64,000 nucleotides of DNA, taken from Acidobacteriota bacterium. Its GTDB lineage: Bacteria; Acidobacteriota; Holophagae; Acanthopleuribacterales; Acanthopleuribacteraceae. Under the pieces are notes generated by a model. The model was not told where the DNA came from, ran no database searches, and saw nothing but the letters and a program-made list of their open reading frames with translations. Shown here in pieces: positions 17,701-25,386 of the stretch. The DNA lies in NCBI GenBank assembly GCA_020637335.1, contig JACJWC010000020.1:1-64000 (forward strand), in the 5' to 3' direction. The first letter of the stretch is position 1. Each line of letters opens with the position of its first letter. Position numbers and translations under genes: made by a program.

Positions 17701-20700
17701 AGTAGTAGCGTAGTTGGGATTGGTTGATTCAATAAATGCCAACAGGTTAGCTTGCCAGGCGGAATCGCTGTTTGAGTCCCACAGAACCTGACCACTGGCG
17801 GTAGTAGTATCAAAATCCACGGCCAAGCGATCCTGAACCCAACTGTAGCGATCGGCATCGTAGGAAACCCCAATTTCCGTTCCGACGGGGGTCGTAATCG
17901 ATTTAAGGCTCCACAAAGCCTGAACTGGAAAGGTGTCGCCGCCAGCAGTAATCAAACTGGCATCGGGCCGCGAGTACGTTTCACTACTCACACGCGAGAA
18001 AAATCCCCAAGGATCGCGACGGTAAAACTGATCGTACTGAATGGTGGAATCGTTGTAATAGGCAAAACGATATCCGGGACTCGATTTCACATTGCCGCGC
18101 GCATAGAAATCTAGAGACTTCAAGGTCAAACGCCCCTTATTGGCAGCGAGAGAATTTGGGGTTCCGGGTGCTAATGAATGGTCGTAACCCATCACCACTT
18201 TGGTCAGGTAATTGGAATCCCCATCGATGGCTTGCGGTTGAATAATCAGGCCAAAACCCACCACCTGATCATAGACATCGCGGTTGTACAAGCGCACCGC
18301 TTTGAGATTGGCAAACCGGTTGCTGGTATCAAATCCTGAGAATCCATTCTGGAGGATCAGGTTGGGGGAATATCCTCCGGGGTTACCCTCTCCGTCCAAG
18401 CACGCGGTGAATAGAGGGACATCGATATTGGAAACAAAAATGTCGTAGCCCAATCCGTTGAGGCTACCGCGATAAGTCATTTGACCGTAACGTGTGATCC
18501 GGGTGCGCCCATCGGATTCTTCACAATCAAAAAATTGGAATGGGATGGCGGATACACCAGAGGCCATGCGCATCGCCGTGCCATAGGGAAAAGCAAATAC
18601 ACGTTCATAGCCGTTGGTCGGGGGCACAACCCCCAACTGGGCCAGGATTTGGTTATACATGGCGGGTGCAACGGCTTGATCTAACCGCGGATTACCAAAA
18701 CTGCCCAGTCCGACAAAATCGGCTGAGTAGGCATCTTGGCGCGCGTCTGCGCCCCGACCCAAATCAAATACCGCAACATGGGTTTTGGTCACCGCTCGGC
18801 TCAAGGCCATGACCTGCTTGGTCCCCTCCATCCGTTCGAAATAATACTGGTTGGGATTATTTTGCTTTCCGGTCAGCATGAACTGCTCTTGGTCAGGATC
18901 GGACCAGGGTGCTTTGAATTTGTAATTGCCTGAAATCTGGGCATATTGAAAGGTAATGTAATCGCCATAATCAGAGGTGTCATAACCCGGTTCACCCTTA
19001 TCCAAATAGTCTGGCGATTCAACCGCTGCCAGTAACCAGGCATAGGCATATTCCGTATTCTTGACCGTGGTTGATTTCATTTGGGTGCCGGACCCATTTT
19101 CACGTTTGGTAACCTTGGCAAAACTTTTTTCATTTAAAATTTCGGGCGCAGCACCATTGACCCCGTACCCTACTTGTTGGCGGCCAAAAATGTAGCGCAT
19201 GCCATTGGGGTTCACGACCACGATTCGCTCAATGCCTGCTCCACCCAATTCATAAAAAATCTTCTTGGCCGTATTGTGGAAACGGCTCTGTTCGGCAAAA
19301 TAATCACGACCGGTATAAGCGCCAACCGGAAAGGGATTAGCCTCCTGAACCAAGCCCGGATCATCCAAAAATCGCATATTGGTGTTGCCGCTTGCTGGAT
19401 CGTTTGTCGCTGCCTGCCAACCCGCCTCGGATTCATTCCACGGGTCGGAGGGGGTCCCATTAAACATTTGATGATATTGGGCCCAATAACTACTATTGGA
19501 TTTGAGCGCCCACATCAAAGTTCGATAACTGTGTACCCGCCACTCATCATCAAACGAAACACGGTAGCCGGAATCGGATGGTTTGTACCAGCCTTGTTTG
19601 GCCTGTATTGCTTTAGCAACCCCACTTAAACCCTGGGCCGCCACGTTAAACACATCGTAGTTCCCGGAAACATAGTCCGCATTGAAGGATCCGGCTTTTT
19701 CGTATTCTTCGCGCTCATCCTCATCGAATGATTGGGTATACATCTGCTGGTAATCTTGGACATAAATATCCAGCGCCGTATGGTTCTCATATTGGTTGCG
19801 GGGTCGGGTGGTATCGAGGTTATCGCGGTAGAGTGCATCCCCATTCAACTGGCTATTGTTGCCGCTGACATGAATCGGATTCGCGTTGTTGTTGCGCACA
19901 CTAGGCAGATTCAGGTAGCCGTAAGCTGTACTGTATTGGCGGCGTACAAAAGTCGTTTTGTGCGATCCAAAAGAAATGGTGAAGCCATAAATAGGAATCG
20001 TCAGGCCGAATCCGCTGGTGCTTGTGGTCATGCCCCCAGAACGGGTCGTGGTAGAGATGGCGTGCCCAGAAAAACTCCTGCTGGTTGCACCATTGGTGCC
20101 TTGATGGTACTGGGTAAAACTCAATCCACCTTCGCTATCAATGCCAATCCGCGTATCGCCGGACCGCATACCCGCTCCAAAACCAACACCTGTCCCTTCG
20201 GAATAACTGACATTTACCGAGCTGCCCTGATCCGTTGTGTAACCCAAACCGCCATTAAATCCACCTTTAGAGTGGTATCCAATGTTAACGCTCAGCCCGC
20301 TGTCAGTTGGGATACTCAATCCCACGCCAACCCCATTGGTTCCAGCCGAAACACTTACTACGCCATAGGTATAACCCACCGTGAAGCCAGAAAACCCGTC
20401 GTGGTTATTGTATTGGACCCCAACCGAAGCACCGCCATAGCCCAGCCCAAAACTGTAGGAGTACACCGATTTAAACCGCTCGGTTCGCTCGATCGAGGCA
20501 CCGCGCCAATCGTCGGGATAGCCGCGCAGAATCCGGCTGATTGAGCCCGGCGACAAGTTCCAGCCCAGACCAGTCCAACTGGCTTCCTGCTGATACAAAA
20601 TCCCCGCGTGATAGCTCAAGGCGATCGGATACGATCCGCCCGGCGCACCTGGAACAACCACGGCTGGAATGCTGTAGTTGAAGTCTCCCGTCGTCTTATT

Positions 20701-20817
20701 GACCAAATCGGTCGTATCAATAGGCTCAAACTGGGTCACTTCCGGAACCGTAATACCGGATGTTTGGCCCCATAAGGACGCAGAGATAGCCGTCAGCGCG
20801 ATGAGCAGATATCGCAT
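14749..20817 (-). CDS. Exported RHS shell protein A1
   Basis: A 2022-residue protein with a signal peptide (LLIALTAISASLWGQ). Start ATG 20817 has GAGGAG six bases upstream. Residues ~20-90 form a block conserved with A2: TQFEPIDTTDLVN, GDFNYSIPAV, YPIALSYHAGI and EASWTGLGWNLSPGS. I know this module from Bacteroidota-type RHS proteins. Residues ~120-290 are a glycine/serine-rich series of alternating short strands. A long variable body follows, then a jelly-roll-like segment ending GFIDDVLVYPAAS. The protein ends with a last YD repeat (YEFDARGQLFRVYDVKGYL) and stops without an RHS core. It is the first gene of an operon with B1, and I infer that A1 and B1 together build an RHS cage, as TcB and TcC do. 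The divergent region 20818-21259 should hold its promoter. Confidence 0.85.
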   Translation of the reverse strand: MRYLLIALTAISASLWGQTSGITVPEVTQFEPIDTTDLVNKTTGDFNYSIPAVVVPGAPGGSYPIALSYHAGILYQQEASWTGLGWNLSPGSISRILRGYPDDWRGASIERTERFKSVYSYSFGLGYGGASVGVQYNNHDGFSGFTVGYTYGVVSVSAGTNGVGVGLSIPTDSGLSVNIGYHSKGGFNGGLGYTTDQGSSVNVSYSEGTGVGFGAGMRSGDTRIGIDSEGGLSFTQYHQGTNGATSRSFSGHAISTTTRSGGMTTSTSGFGLTIPIYGFTISFGSHKTTFVRRQYSTAYGYLNLPSVRNNNANPIHVSGNNSQLNGDALYRDNLDTTRPRNQYENHTALDIYVQDYQQMYTQSFDEDEREEYEKAGSFNADYVSGNYDVFNVAAQGLSGVAKAIQAKQGWYKPSDSGYRVSFDDEWRVHSYRTLMWALKSNSSYWAQYHQMFNGTPSDPWNESEAGWQAATNDPASGNTNMRFLDDPGLVQEANPFPVGAYTGRDYFAEQSRFHNTAKKIFYELGGAGIERIVVVNPNGMRYIFGRQQVGYGVNGAAPEILNEKSFAKVTKRENGSGTQMKSTTVKNTEYAYAWLLAAVESPDYLDKGEPGYDTSDYGDYITFQYAQISGNYKFKAPWSDPDQEQFMLTGKQNNPNQYYFERMEGTKQVMALSRAVTKTHVAVFDLGRGADARQDAYSADFVGLGSFGNPRLDQAVAPAMYNQILAQLGVVPPTNGYERVFAFPYGTAMRMASGVSAIPFQFFDCEESDGRTRITRYGQMTYRGSLNGLGYDIFVSNIDVPLFTACLDGEGNPGGYSPNLILQNGFSGFDTSNRFANLKAVRLYNRDVYDQVVGFGLIIQPQAIDGDSNYLTKVVMGYDHSLAPGTPNSLAANKGRLTLKSLDFYARGNVKSSPGYRFAYYNDSTIQYDQFYRRDPWGFFSRVSSETYSRPDASLITAGGDTFPVQALWSLKSITTPVGTEIGVSYDADRYSWVQDRLAVDFDTTTASGQVLWDSNSDSAWQANLLAFIESTNPNYATTIQNLFAPIPLSSPANPSGFSSTFVTMESTYVREVLVNGESAFRTERAHHQVGVNRVGQDLRLIDSEGLRIAMDWLHDAQGQLINSVRVRFFPIAVPDTPTVWLTSAQIQAGMDRGECEKANFAAFRNWLVARCTYQPFSLGANDWKEQLIVRVQFPTREMDNSFVVPLIPSGLNYCLDTNSSAFEDLANWIYWNYQLEAFFSSCIPDTVTVSTSTIPKDPITQGPASAFDSSGGRAGVLGGGLRVQKLRLSESGGGDHYDVVFYYSDPATWQNGQPGTGLDSGAIFADPGLAVSGYPSGDKRILRSENHPYLNFPSAQVVYEFVTTKVIGQGQPTGWSTTQYVNAHNPLIYDPFNTGQGVERLDAQMTGDPQFSLASGVASEFKVDNYQLKARDYNYAMYFRLKRDERMLVMNNTALIGQPLRVTEFDDFVSETGTWRPVMEKAFEYQPNFVPNGDNQPTLAFAPQLRTFELNNNQIRDVNSPQGAQYPQGVLFEKSQAILLGLDAVSPDPGHRGVLYFNAGLLSIDEAFNAFRNDTVRETSFFYAGETAVPDQRLQKTNRNLAYDYRTGSPVLSEAQFLDQGATAQNVYRYTLTVPGHALFQQGPNKSMADKNMLFQEGGTFQFQSNAALNPGSGSLVSSLSGLPVLAGQISRWRLRGSDATGASWMNDATFQYIPPDSSHIGTDWKELPVSMRPYFAEGQPGALPTLDVSLSGGGRWLAGGMVSRYSDQLETLEKRQLNDVFQAYRYTDGESLVVLDASDAQDAQIYYQSFEGAAGNIHNTQFLEGRNANYPANFNQVYSGTGAYQGNYSFSASIQNRYSGVVDPRNQVWLSFFVKGTSSVTVVGSDGQTVSVSLSAPSASSSKIVQPAHWGWNLVRVLLNRPSGAQNTMQIQVGNGFIDDVLVYPAASGTPGSVDYRPAALVNLYAYHPHNRQMISMTNASGGTTRYEFDARGQLFRVYDVKGYLKSEHYRSHYGESFNP

Positions 20818-21259
20818 CGTGTTCTCCTCAAAATTGTTCTTCTAGTGACTCCAACTTTCGATCCCCAAGATCGAAAAGCGGTTGACGATTTTGGCCCAAT
20901 AAGCCCCAAAATCCTCCGCTCACTCCACCCATTTCAGGCATCTATAAGCAGCGCATGACTTCAGGTTCTTCGGACGCGAAACCATTACGAGCTATCCCAT
21001 CCTTCCCCCTTAACCGCCCCGCAAATTTTTTGTGCGGGCAGATCAAGAGTCAGGAAAAACAGCTGTTAAGGGTTCACGCGTTAAGTTCAGCCCAAACTGA
21101 TCAAAAAAATTGTTGGATATACAAATTTTTTGGGATTCACCCCAAAGGCCCGGCATTTGGCCAAGAAAATATTGACATCCTCACCATTTTGTTTCCCTGA
21201 ATGATCATTCATGTTGTATAAGGAGGGCTTTGTGACCATCCTGAGGAGGACGTTTTCGC
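20818..21259. other. Divergent promoter region
   Basis: 442 bp between A1 (leftward) and the unknown gene at 21260 (rightward), with no supportable ORF. It contains a TTGACA hexamer at 21172-21177, a perfect 14-bp palindrome at 21198-21211, and two purine-rich ribosome-binding-like stretches before 21260. Regulation of both flanking transcription units probably sits here. Confidence 0.5.
21198..21211. promoter_or_regulatory. Perfect 14-bp palindrome, possible operator
   Basis: TGAATGATCATTCA is fully self-complementary. It lies 20 bases downstream of a TTGACA hexamer and about 50 bases before the start of the gene at 21260. Its size and symmetry resemble TetR-type operators. No regulator gene of that kind is in the window. 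Confidence 0.4.
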
Positions 21260-22012
21260 ATGTCGACCTTAATATTTCTTTTTTTTATGAACCCCTTCGC
21301 CGATGACTTGTGCGGCCTTCGCCATGTCGTCATTGACGATCCCTATGGATTCTTTGATCCCTACTATTGGTGTAAACCGGGCACCTTGCTCAATGGCCAA
21401 TCCTGTTATGGCGTGCCTATGAAGGATGACCCGGGCCCATCCGGCGGAAATTGCGGAGGACCCATCGACCCCGGTGACCCCAATGGCAAAAACCTGAATC
21501 ATATTGGAGACCGCACAGCCCAAATGATCGCGCGCTTTGATTGGCAGGAATTTGAAAGCTACCAATTCTTTTTCCAACCTGCGCCAAATTTAGCCGATCA
21601 CGCCAAAATCCGCTTTTTATCCCTATACGCATCCCTGGACAAATGGGGAGAAGAATTGGAAGTATTGCGCTTCACTTTGCAGAAAAAACCGTATTACGCA
21701 AGCTATCAAGCCCAAATCGTGGTCGAATACCTCAACCCCACCGATTACCCAAAATTCAAGCCGTATTGGAATCGTCTCTACACCATTAGCATTCCCAGCG
21801 GCGGCTGTCCGATTTGGATCGAGTGGAGTGACAAAACGGGCTATCGGGTCAGAGTAGACACAACCACCATCGAATTACAAGGCGACCCTGAACTCAAGAT
21901 GTGCCGCCTCAATCAAGGCTTCCTAGAAATCAAAGGCAATATCGATCAACCCGGCGGCATCCATATCTGGGACCTGAACCTGGCAGCCGTCGATCTTGCC
22001 CCGCCCAACTAA
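21260..22012 (+). CDS. Unknown protein with short hydrophobic N terminus and cysteine/glycine/proline-rich segment
   Basis: A 250-residue protein I do not recognise. The start ATG at 21260 has AGGAGG about nine bases upstream. The first ten residues are hydrophobic (LIFLFFM), too short for a convincing signal peptide, although export remains possible. Residues ~18-70 hold five cysteines and several DP/GP turns (PYYWCKPGTLLNGQSCYGV, then GGNCGGPIDPGDPNGKN), reminiscent of an extracellular disulphide-bonded domain. The C-terminal two thirds look like a mixed beta domain with many aromatic residues (WIEWSDKTGYRVRVDTTTI) and a last stretch GGIHIWDLNL. The gene is divergent from RHS protein A1 and convergent with the kinase, whose stop overlaps its own by 4 bp. 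Codon use matches its neighbours. Function undetermined. Confidence 0.7.
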   Translation: MSTLIFLFFMNPFADDLCGLRHVVIDDPYGFFDPYYWCKPGTLLNGQSCYGVPMKDDPGPSGGNCGGPIDPGDPNGKNLNHIGDRTAQMIARFDWQEFESYQFFFQPAPNLADHAKIRFLSLYASLDKWGEELEVLRFTLQKKPYYASYQAQIVVEYLNPTDYPKFKPYWNRLYTISIPSGGCPIWIEWSDKTGYRVRVDTTTIELQGDPELKMCRLNQGFLEIKGNIDQPGGIHIWDLNLAAVDLAPPN

Positions 22013-24564
22013 TCCATTTTCAATATTTCCCGCGCTGCAACGGTGAAGGCGTGTTCGCTGCCAAATTGTTCATCCAATTTCGCTAAAGCCGCCCCTGCCA
22101 GCGCTTTTGCATCGGCCCTGCGACCCAGATCCGCATAGACTTGGGCCAGGGCCAATTGGGTGGTTGCGATATCGCGACCGCGGGGATTGTTAATCAACCA
22201 AAACTGGTTTAACGCCTTTTCCAAACAGACCGCATTGAAGGACCAAAATTCCGGCTCGTCGCGCAGCTTGGCCAAGCTTCCGTAATAATAGGGCAGGTTC
22301 TGCTGGTTGCCCGCGTTCTCACTGATTTCAATGGCCTGTAACACGTGCAAAAAAGCCTCATCGGTGCGGCCCAACCGCGCTTCTGCTTCTGCTGCGTTTT
22401 TTAAGGTGGTCGTCAATCGGACATGGTCTGGACCCAAACAATTGGCCTTAATTGCAAGGCTTCTCTCGTAATAACAACGCGCCGTCTGGTAATCCTTTAA
22501 GCGAAAAAATAGGTTGCCGAGGTTGTGACATAAATCGCCGGTACGCACGTGATTCTCGCCAAAATTGGATGTAATCAGCTCTTCGGCTTGAATGCCCAAG
22601 GCCATGGCTTGGTCCATCTCCCCTTTCCTGCCCATCAAATCCGACAAAAAGGCCAAACTCAAACCCAAATCAGCTTCCCACGCGCGGTCCTGACCCAACC
22701 ATTCACTGCTTTCCCCAACCGACTGAATGGCCGCATCCAGGTTGCCTAACAAGTAGTGGACATTGCCCATATCGCGAAAGAGGATACCTCTTTTGAGGCC
22801 CGATACCCGATGCGTGTCCATTAAAACTAGCGCGGATTCGTAAGCTTTTAACGATTCTGGATAATCGCCCACGGACGTCAATATTTCAGCTAATTCCAAC
22901 TTCAAATCCAGAATTCGGGTCCCGTATCGCTCCGGTTCTGCGTTCCATTCGGAAAGGGTCGTTTCCGCCAATTGGCGTACCTGTTCCAAATCGCGGCCCA
23001 ACATATGACCACAGCGAATGAGCAAGAGTTGGGCGTCCGCCAATCGTTCGCTCTCTCGGTTCTGTTCAAAATATGCTTTTGCCTCAGAAAGCAACGGTTG
23101 TGCGCGGTCTGGGCGGCCCAAAGAAAGGTAAACTTCACCCAGATGTAAGGCCAAATCGGCCCGTAGTGCTGGATCCCATTCCCGACCCGCCAATTCGCCA
23201 GCACTCTTATCAATAAACATCTGCAGGTCCATGCTGCCCGCTTTGGTTTCGCGCGGATTGGCGAGTTGAAAGGCCTCAATCAGGAAGCGCTTGGTCTCCT
23301 CTGCCCTTACCTTTTCGCGTTGTGCGCGCTGACTCTGGCGCAATGCCTCGTTTTTCTCGTGTGCGAGCCGCAACACAAAAAAGCCGATCATGCCCAGCAG
23401 GATCATACTGCCGCCCACCCAGTGACGCGAACGATGCAACCACTTCCAAAACACATAACTGCCATGATGGGCGCGCGCTTGGGTCGGCCGTGACTCGAGG
23501 ACCGCATCCAACTCCAATAAAAATTCATGCGCCGAAGCATAACGATCTTGGGGCTCCAGCGCAGTCGCCTTGAGGAAAATGGCGTCCCAATCCGTTCTCA
23601 ACTTGTTTTCGTATTCACGGCCACTCATGCCTAATTCCGGCACCCAGTCTTGACGTTGCGCGGCTGCCATTTTTTTAAAGGCCGCACTGGGAACGCTTTG
23701 CCCTTCTTCCCGATCGGTATCCAATAAGAGCAGCCAGAGAATCTGGCCCAATTGGTAAACATCACTGGCCGTCGTGATTCGCAGGCCTTGTAATTGCTCA
23801 GGACTGGCGTAACGCCGCGAGAAAAGGCGCACATGCGGACTGGTCTCCAAATCCGAAAAGTTGTGGCGGCCCGGATCCAGAATTTTCGCAATGCCAAAAT
23901 CCAACAATACCGGTTGGCCTTCAGGCGTGACCAAAATGTTGGCAGGTTTGAGATCGCGGTGGACCACCAGGTTCTGATGTGCGTGTTGCACTGCCGCACA
24001 CAGGTGACGCAACAGTTGGATTCGTTGAAGATACGTCGGTTTGTTCTGCTTTAGGTACTGGGTTAACTCGAGCCCATCCACAAAGTGCATAACCAAATAG
24101 GGTTGCTGATTCAGCAGCCCGCCATCCAAAATCCCGGCAATACCCGGATGATTGAGCTGGCCCAACACCTGGCGTTCCTGCAGGAACCGTTCAAAAGTAC
24201 CCAATCCCGGCCGCAGGAATTTTATCGCGACCTCCTGCTTGAATTGGCCATCGACCCGGCGGGCGTAAAAAACAGTACCCATACCACCATGACCCAAACA
24301 GCGCTCTATCTCATACGGTCCGATGCGTTGCCCAAGCTTGGCGTCGATCTGTTCCTGCTCCATAAAGGCCTGAAACTGGGCAAACAAGCCCGGTTCAGTC
24401 GGGCTGGCGGGTTCATCCGCTGCCAATAAACCGCGCACCGTTCGCAAAAGAGTGGCATCTTCACCACAATGTTCAATTACATACGATTCGCGCTGCTCCC
24501 CATCCAAACCCAGGGCTGCTTCAAAAATTTGACGGGCACGTGCCCAGTCCACCTCCGTGTGCAT
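22009..24564 (-). CDS. Membrane Ser/Thr protein kinase with TPR sensor region
   Basis: About 851 residues from ATG 24564, which has GGAGG about 12 bases upstream; an ATG at 24618 would overlap the divergent sigma gene. Hanks-type kinase motifs are complete: glycine loop GHGGMGTVF, VAIKFL with the ATP lysine, HRDLKPANIL catalytic loop, DFGIAK magnesium loop and YASPEQ in the activation segment. The kinase domain spans roughly residues 85-355. A single transmembrane helix (WVGGSMILLGMIGFFVLRL) follows near residues 377-397. The C-terminal half is helical with tetratricopeptide-like repeats, for example LCHNLGNLFFRLKDYQTA and YYERSLAIK. The short N-terminal WARARQIFEAALGLD domain is typical of these acidobacterial/planctomycete kinases. 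It is head-to-head with an ECF sigma factor 45 bp away, a pairing that suggests phosphorylation-linked sigma control (inference). Confidence 0.92.
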   Translation of the reverse strand: MHTEVDWARARQIFEAALGLDGEQRESYVIEHCGEDATLLRTVRGLLAADEPASPTEPGLFAQFQAFMEQEQIDAKLGQRIGPYEIERCLGHGGMGTVFYARRVDGQFKQEVAIKFLRPGLGTFERFLQERQVLGQLNHPGIAGILDGGLLNQQPYLVMHFVDGLELTQYLKQNKPTYLQRIQLLRHLCAAVQHAHQNLVVHRDLKPANILVTPEGQPVLLDFGIAKILDPGRHNFSDLETSPHVRLFSRRYASPEQLQGLRITTASDVYQLGQILWLLLLDTDREEGQSVPSAAFKKMAAAQRQDWVPELGMSGREYENKLRTDWDAIFLKATALEPQDRYASAHEFLLELDAVLESRPTQARAHHGSYVFWKWLHRSRHWVGGSMILLGMIGFFVLRLAHEKNEALRQSQRAQREKVRAEETKRFLIEAFQLANPRETKAGSMDLQMFIDKSAGELAGREWDPALRADLALHLGEVYLSLGRPDRAQPLLSEAKAYFEQNRESERLADAQLLLIRCGHMLGRDLEQVRQLAETTLSEWNAEPERYGTRILDLKLELAEILTSVGDYPESLKAYESALVLMDTHRVSGLKRGILFRDMGNVHYLLGNLDAAIQSVGESSEWLGQDRAWEADLGLSLAFLSDLMGRKGEMDQAMALGIQAEELITSNFGENHVRTGDLCHNLGNLFFRLKDYQTARCYYERSLAIKANCLGPDHVRLTTTLKNAAEAEARLGRTDEAFLHVLQAIEISENAGNQQNLPYYYGSLAKLRDEPEFWSFNAVCLEKALNQFWLINNPRGRDIATTQLALAQVYADLGRRADAKALAGAALAKLDEQFGSEHAFTVAAREILKMD

Positions 24565-24609
24565 GCAGCGAAAAAACCTCCAGGTCGGGTAAAATGAGCC
24601 CGAGGTATT

Positions 24610-25164
24610 ATGACACACGGAACCCCAGCCCTGACCGAGCTCTTACACCTATGGGAACAGGGCGATTCTGCTGCTTTTAACCAAATTTTTTCGCTGGTCT
24701 ACCCGGAACTCAACCGCATTGTTTCGCACAAAATGGACCATTACACGGTCTCCATCCAAACCACGGATTGTTTGCATGAAGCCTATCTGCGCTTAATGGA
24801 TCAACGCTGCAACTGGCACAACCGCGGCCAATTCTTCGCCATCGCCGCCAAAGTCATTTGCCGGGTCCTGGCCGATCACGCCCGCCAGGGTCGGGCAAAA
24901 AAACGCGGGGCTGGTGTGGAGCATGTTTCTTTGGATGAACCTGAAATCCAAATCCCGTGTGGTTACCCCGATTGGATCCTGTTCGACATGGCCCTGGAAA
25001 AACTGGAAATAGCCGATCCCGCTGCCTCACGTGCCTTCCAGCTGCGCAACCTGGCCGGCTTCAGTCTCGAGGAAACGGCCACCAGCCTGGGCATCAGCAT
25101 CCCAACCGTCGGCCGCCACGTCCGCTTCGCCAAAGCCTTCCTCGCCACCCAAATCCCCAACTAA
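24610..25164 (+). CDS. ECF RNA polymerase sigma factor, acidobacterial (TIGR02999-like) type
   Basis: A 184-residue ECF sigma factor. The start at 24610 has GAGG five bases upstream. The N-terminal region TELLHLWEQGDSAAFNQIF and LVYPELNRIVSHKM match sigma region 2.1 of the group. CLHEAYLRLMDQ and RGQFFAIAAKVICRVLADHAR match regions 2.3-2.4, and the linker KKRGAGVEHVSLDEP is characteristic of this family. Region 4 contains the helix-turn-helix FSLEETATSLGISIPTVGRH. The factor directs RNA polymerase to a dedicated promoter set. It is divergent from a TPR kinase, an arrangement known from Acidobacteriota and Planctomycetota where the kinase may control the sigma factor. No anti-sigma factor is encoded nearby. 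The targets are unknown, though the secreted proteases and RHS proteins around it are plausible. Confidence 0.92.
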   Translation: MTHGTPALTELLHLWEQGDSAAFNQIFSLVYPELNRIVSHKMDHYTVSIQTTDCLHEAYLRLMDQRCNWHNRGQFFAIAAKVICRVLADHARQGRAKKRGAGVEHVSLDEPEIQIPCGYPDWILFDMALEKLEIADPAASRAFQLRNLAGFSLEETATSLGISIPTVGRHVRFAKAFLATQIPN

Positions 25165-25219
25165 TCCGCTTTATGCCGCACGGCCCGGCCTAACTGAACT
25201 TAGGCTGGAAGGATTTGGC

Positions 25220-25342
25220 GATCCGACGCTGAACCCTGGTTCCCATTTGACACAAAAAGCTATTGACCGAATCCGGACCCTGGTCCGCAGGTAATCGAAG
25301 GGAAATCAAAGGCAGTGGGCCGGAACCCAACAAGGTGCAGGG
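25220..25342 (-). pseudogene. Fragment of a subtilase prodomain (paralogue of the S8 gene at 30500)
   Basis: On the minus strand this ~120-bp stretch translates as LLGSGPLPLISLRLPADQG followed by VNSFLCQMGTRVQ. It closely matches LLGAGPLPLLSIRLHADQD and VNNFLSQTGALVQ in the prodomain of the S8 protease (near 32470-32590). There is no protease domain around it. It is a leftover of a duplicated subtilase gene, lying between the sigma factor and the metalloprotease. Confidence 0.75.
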
Positions 25343-25372
25343 GAATCGGGTGGATCCCGATTCCCCTCTTTC
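25340..25372 (+). terminator. Rho-independent terminator-like hairpin
   Basis: A perfect 11-bp stem, GGGGAATCGGG (25340-25350) and CCCGATTCCCC (25356-25366), with a 5-base loop, is followed by TCTTT on the plus strand. It lies between the convergent sigma factor and metalloprotease genes and may end transcription from both sides. Confidence 0.6.
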
Positions 25373-25386
25373 CTGAATCGAGGCAA

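Noticed and set aside
19732..20544. Long plus-strand open frame (270 codons) opposite RHS protein A1
   Set aside because: It lies antisense to the glycine-rich conserved part of A1. Its product has no recognisable domain, and openness follows from the biased codons of the real gene.
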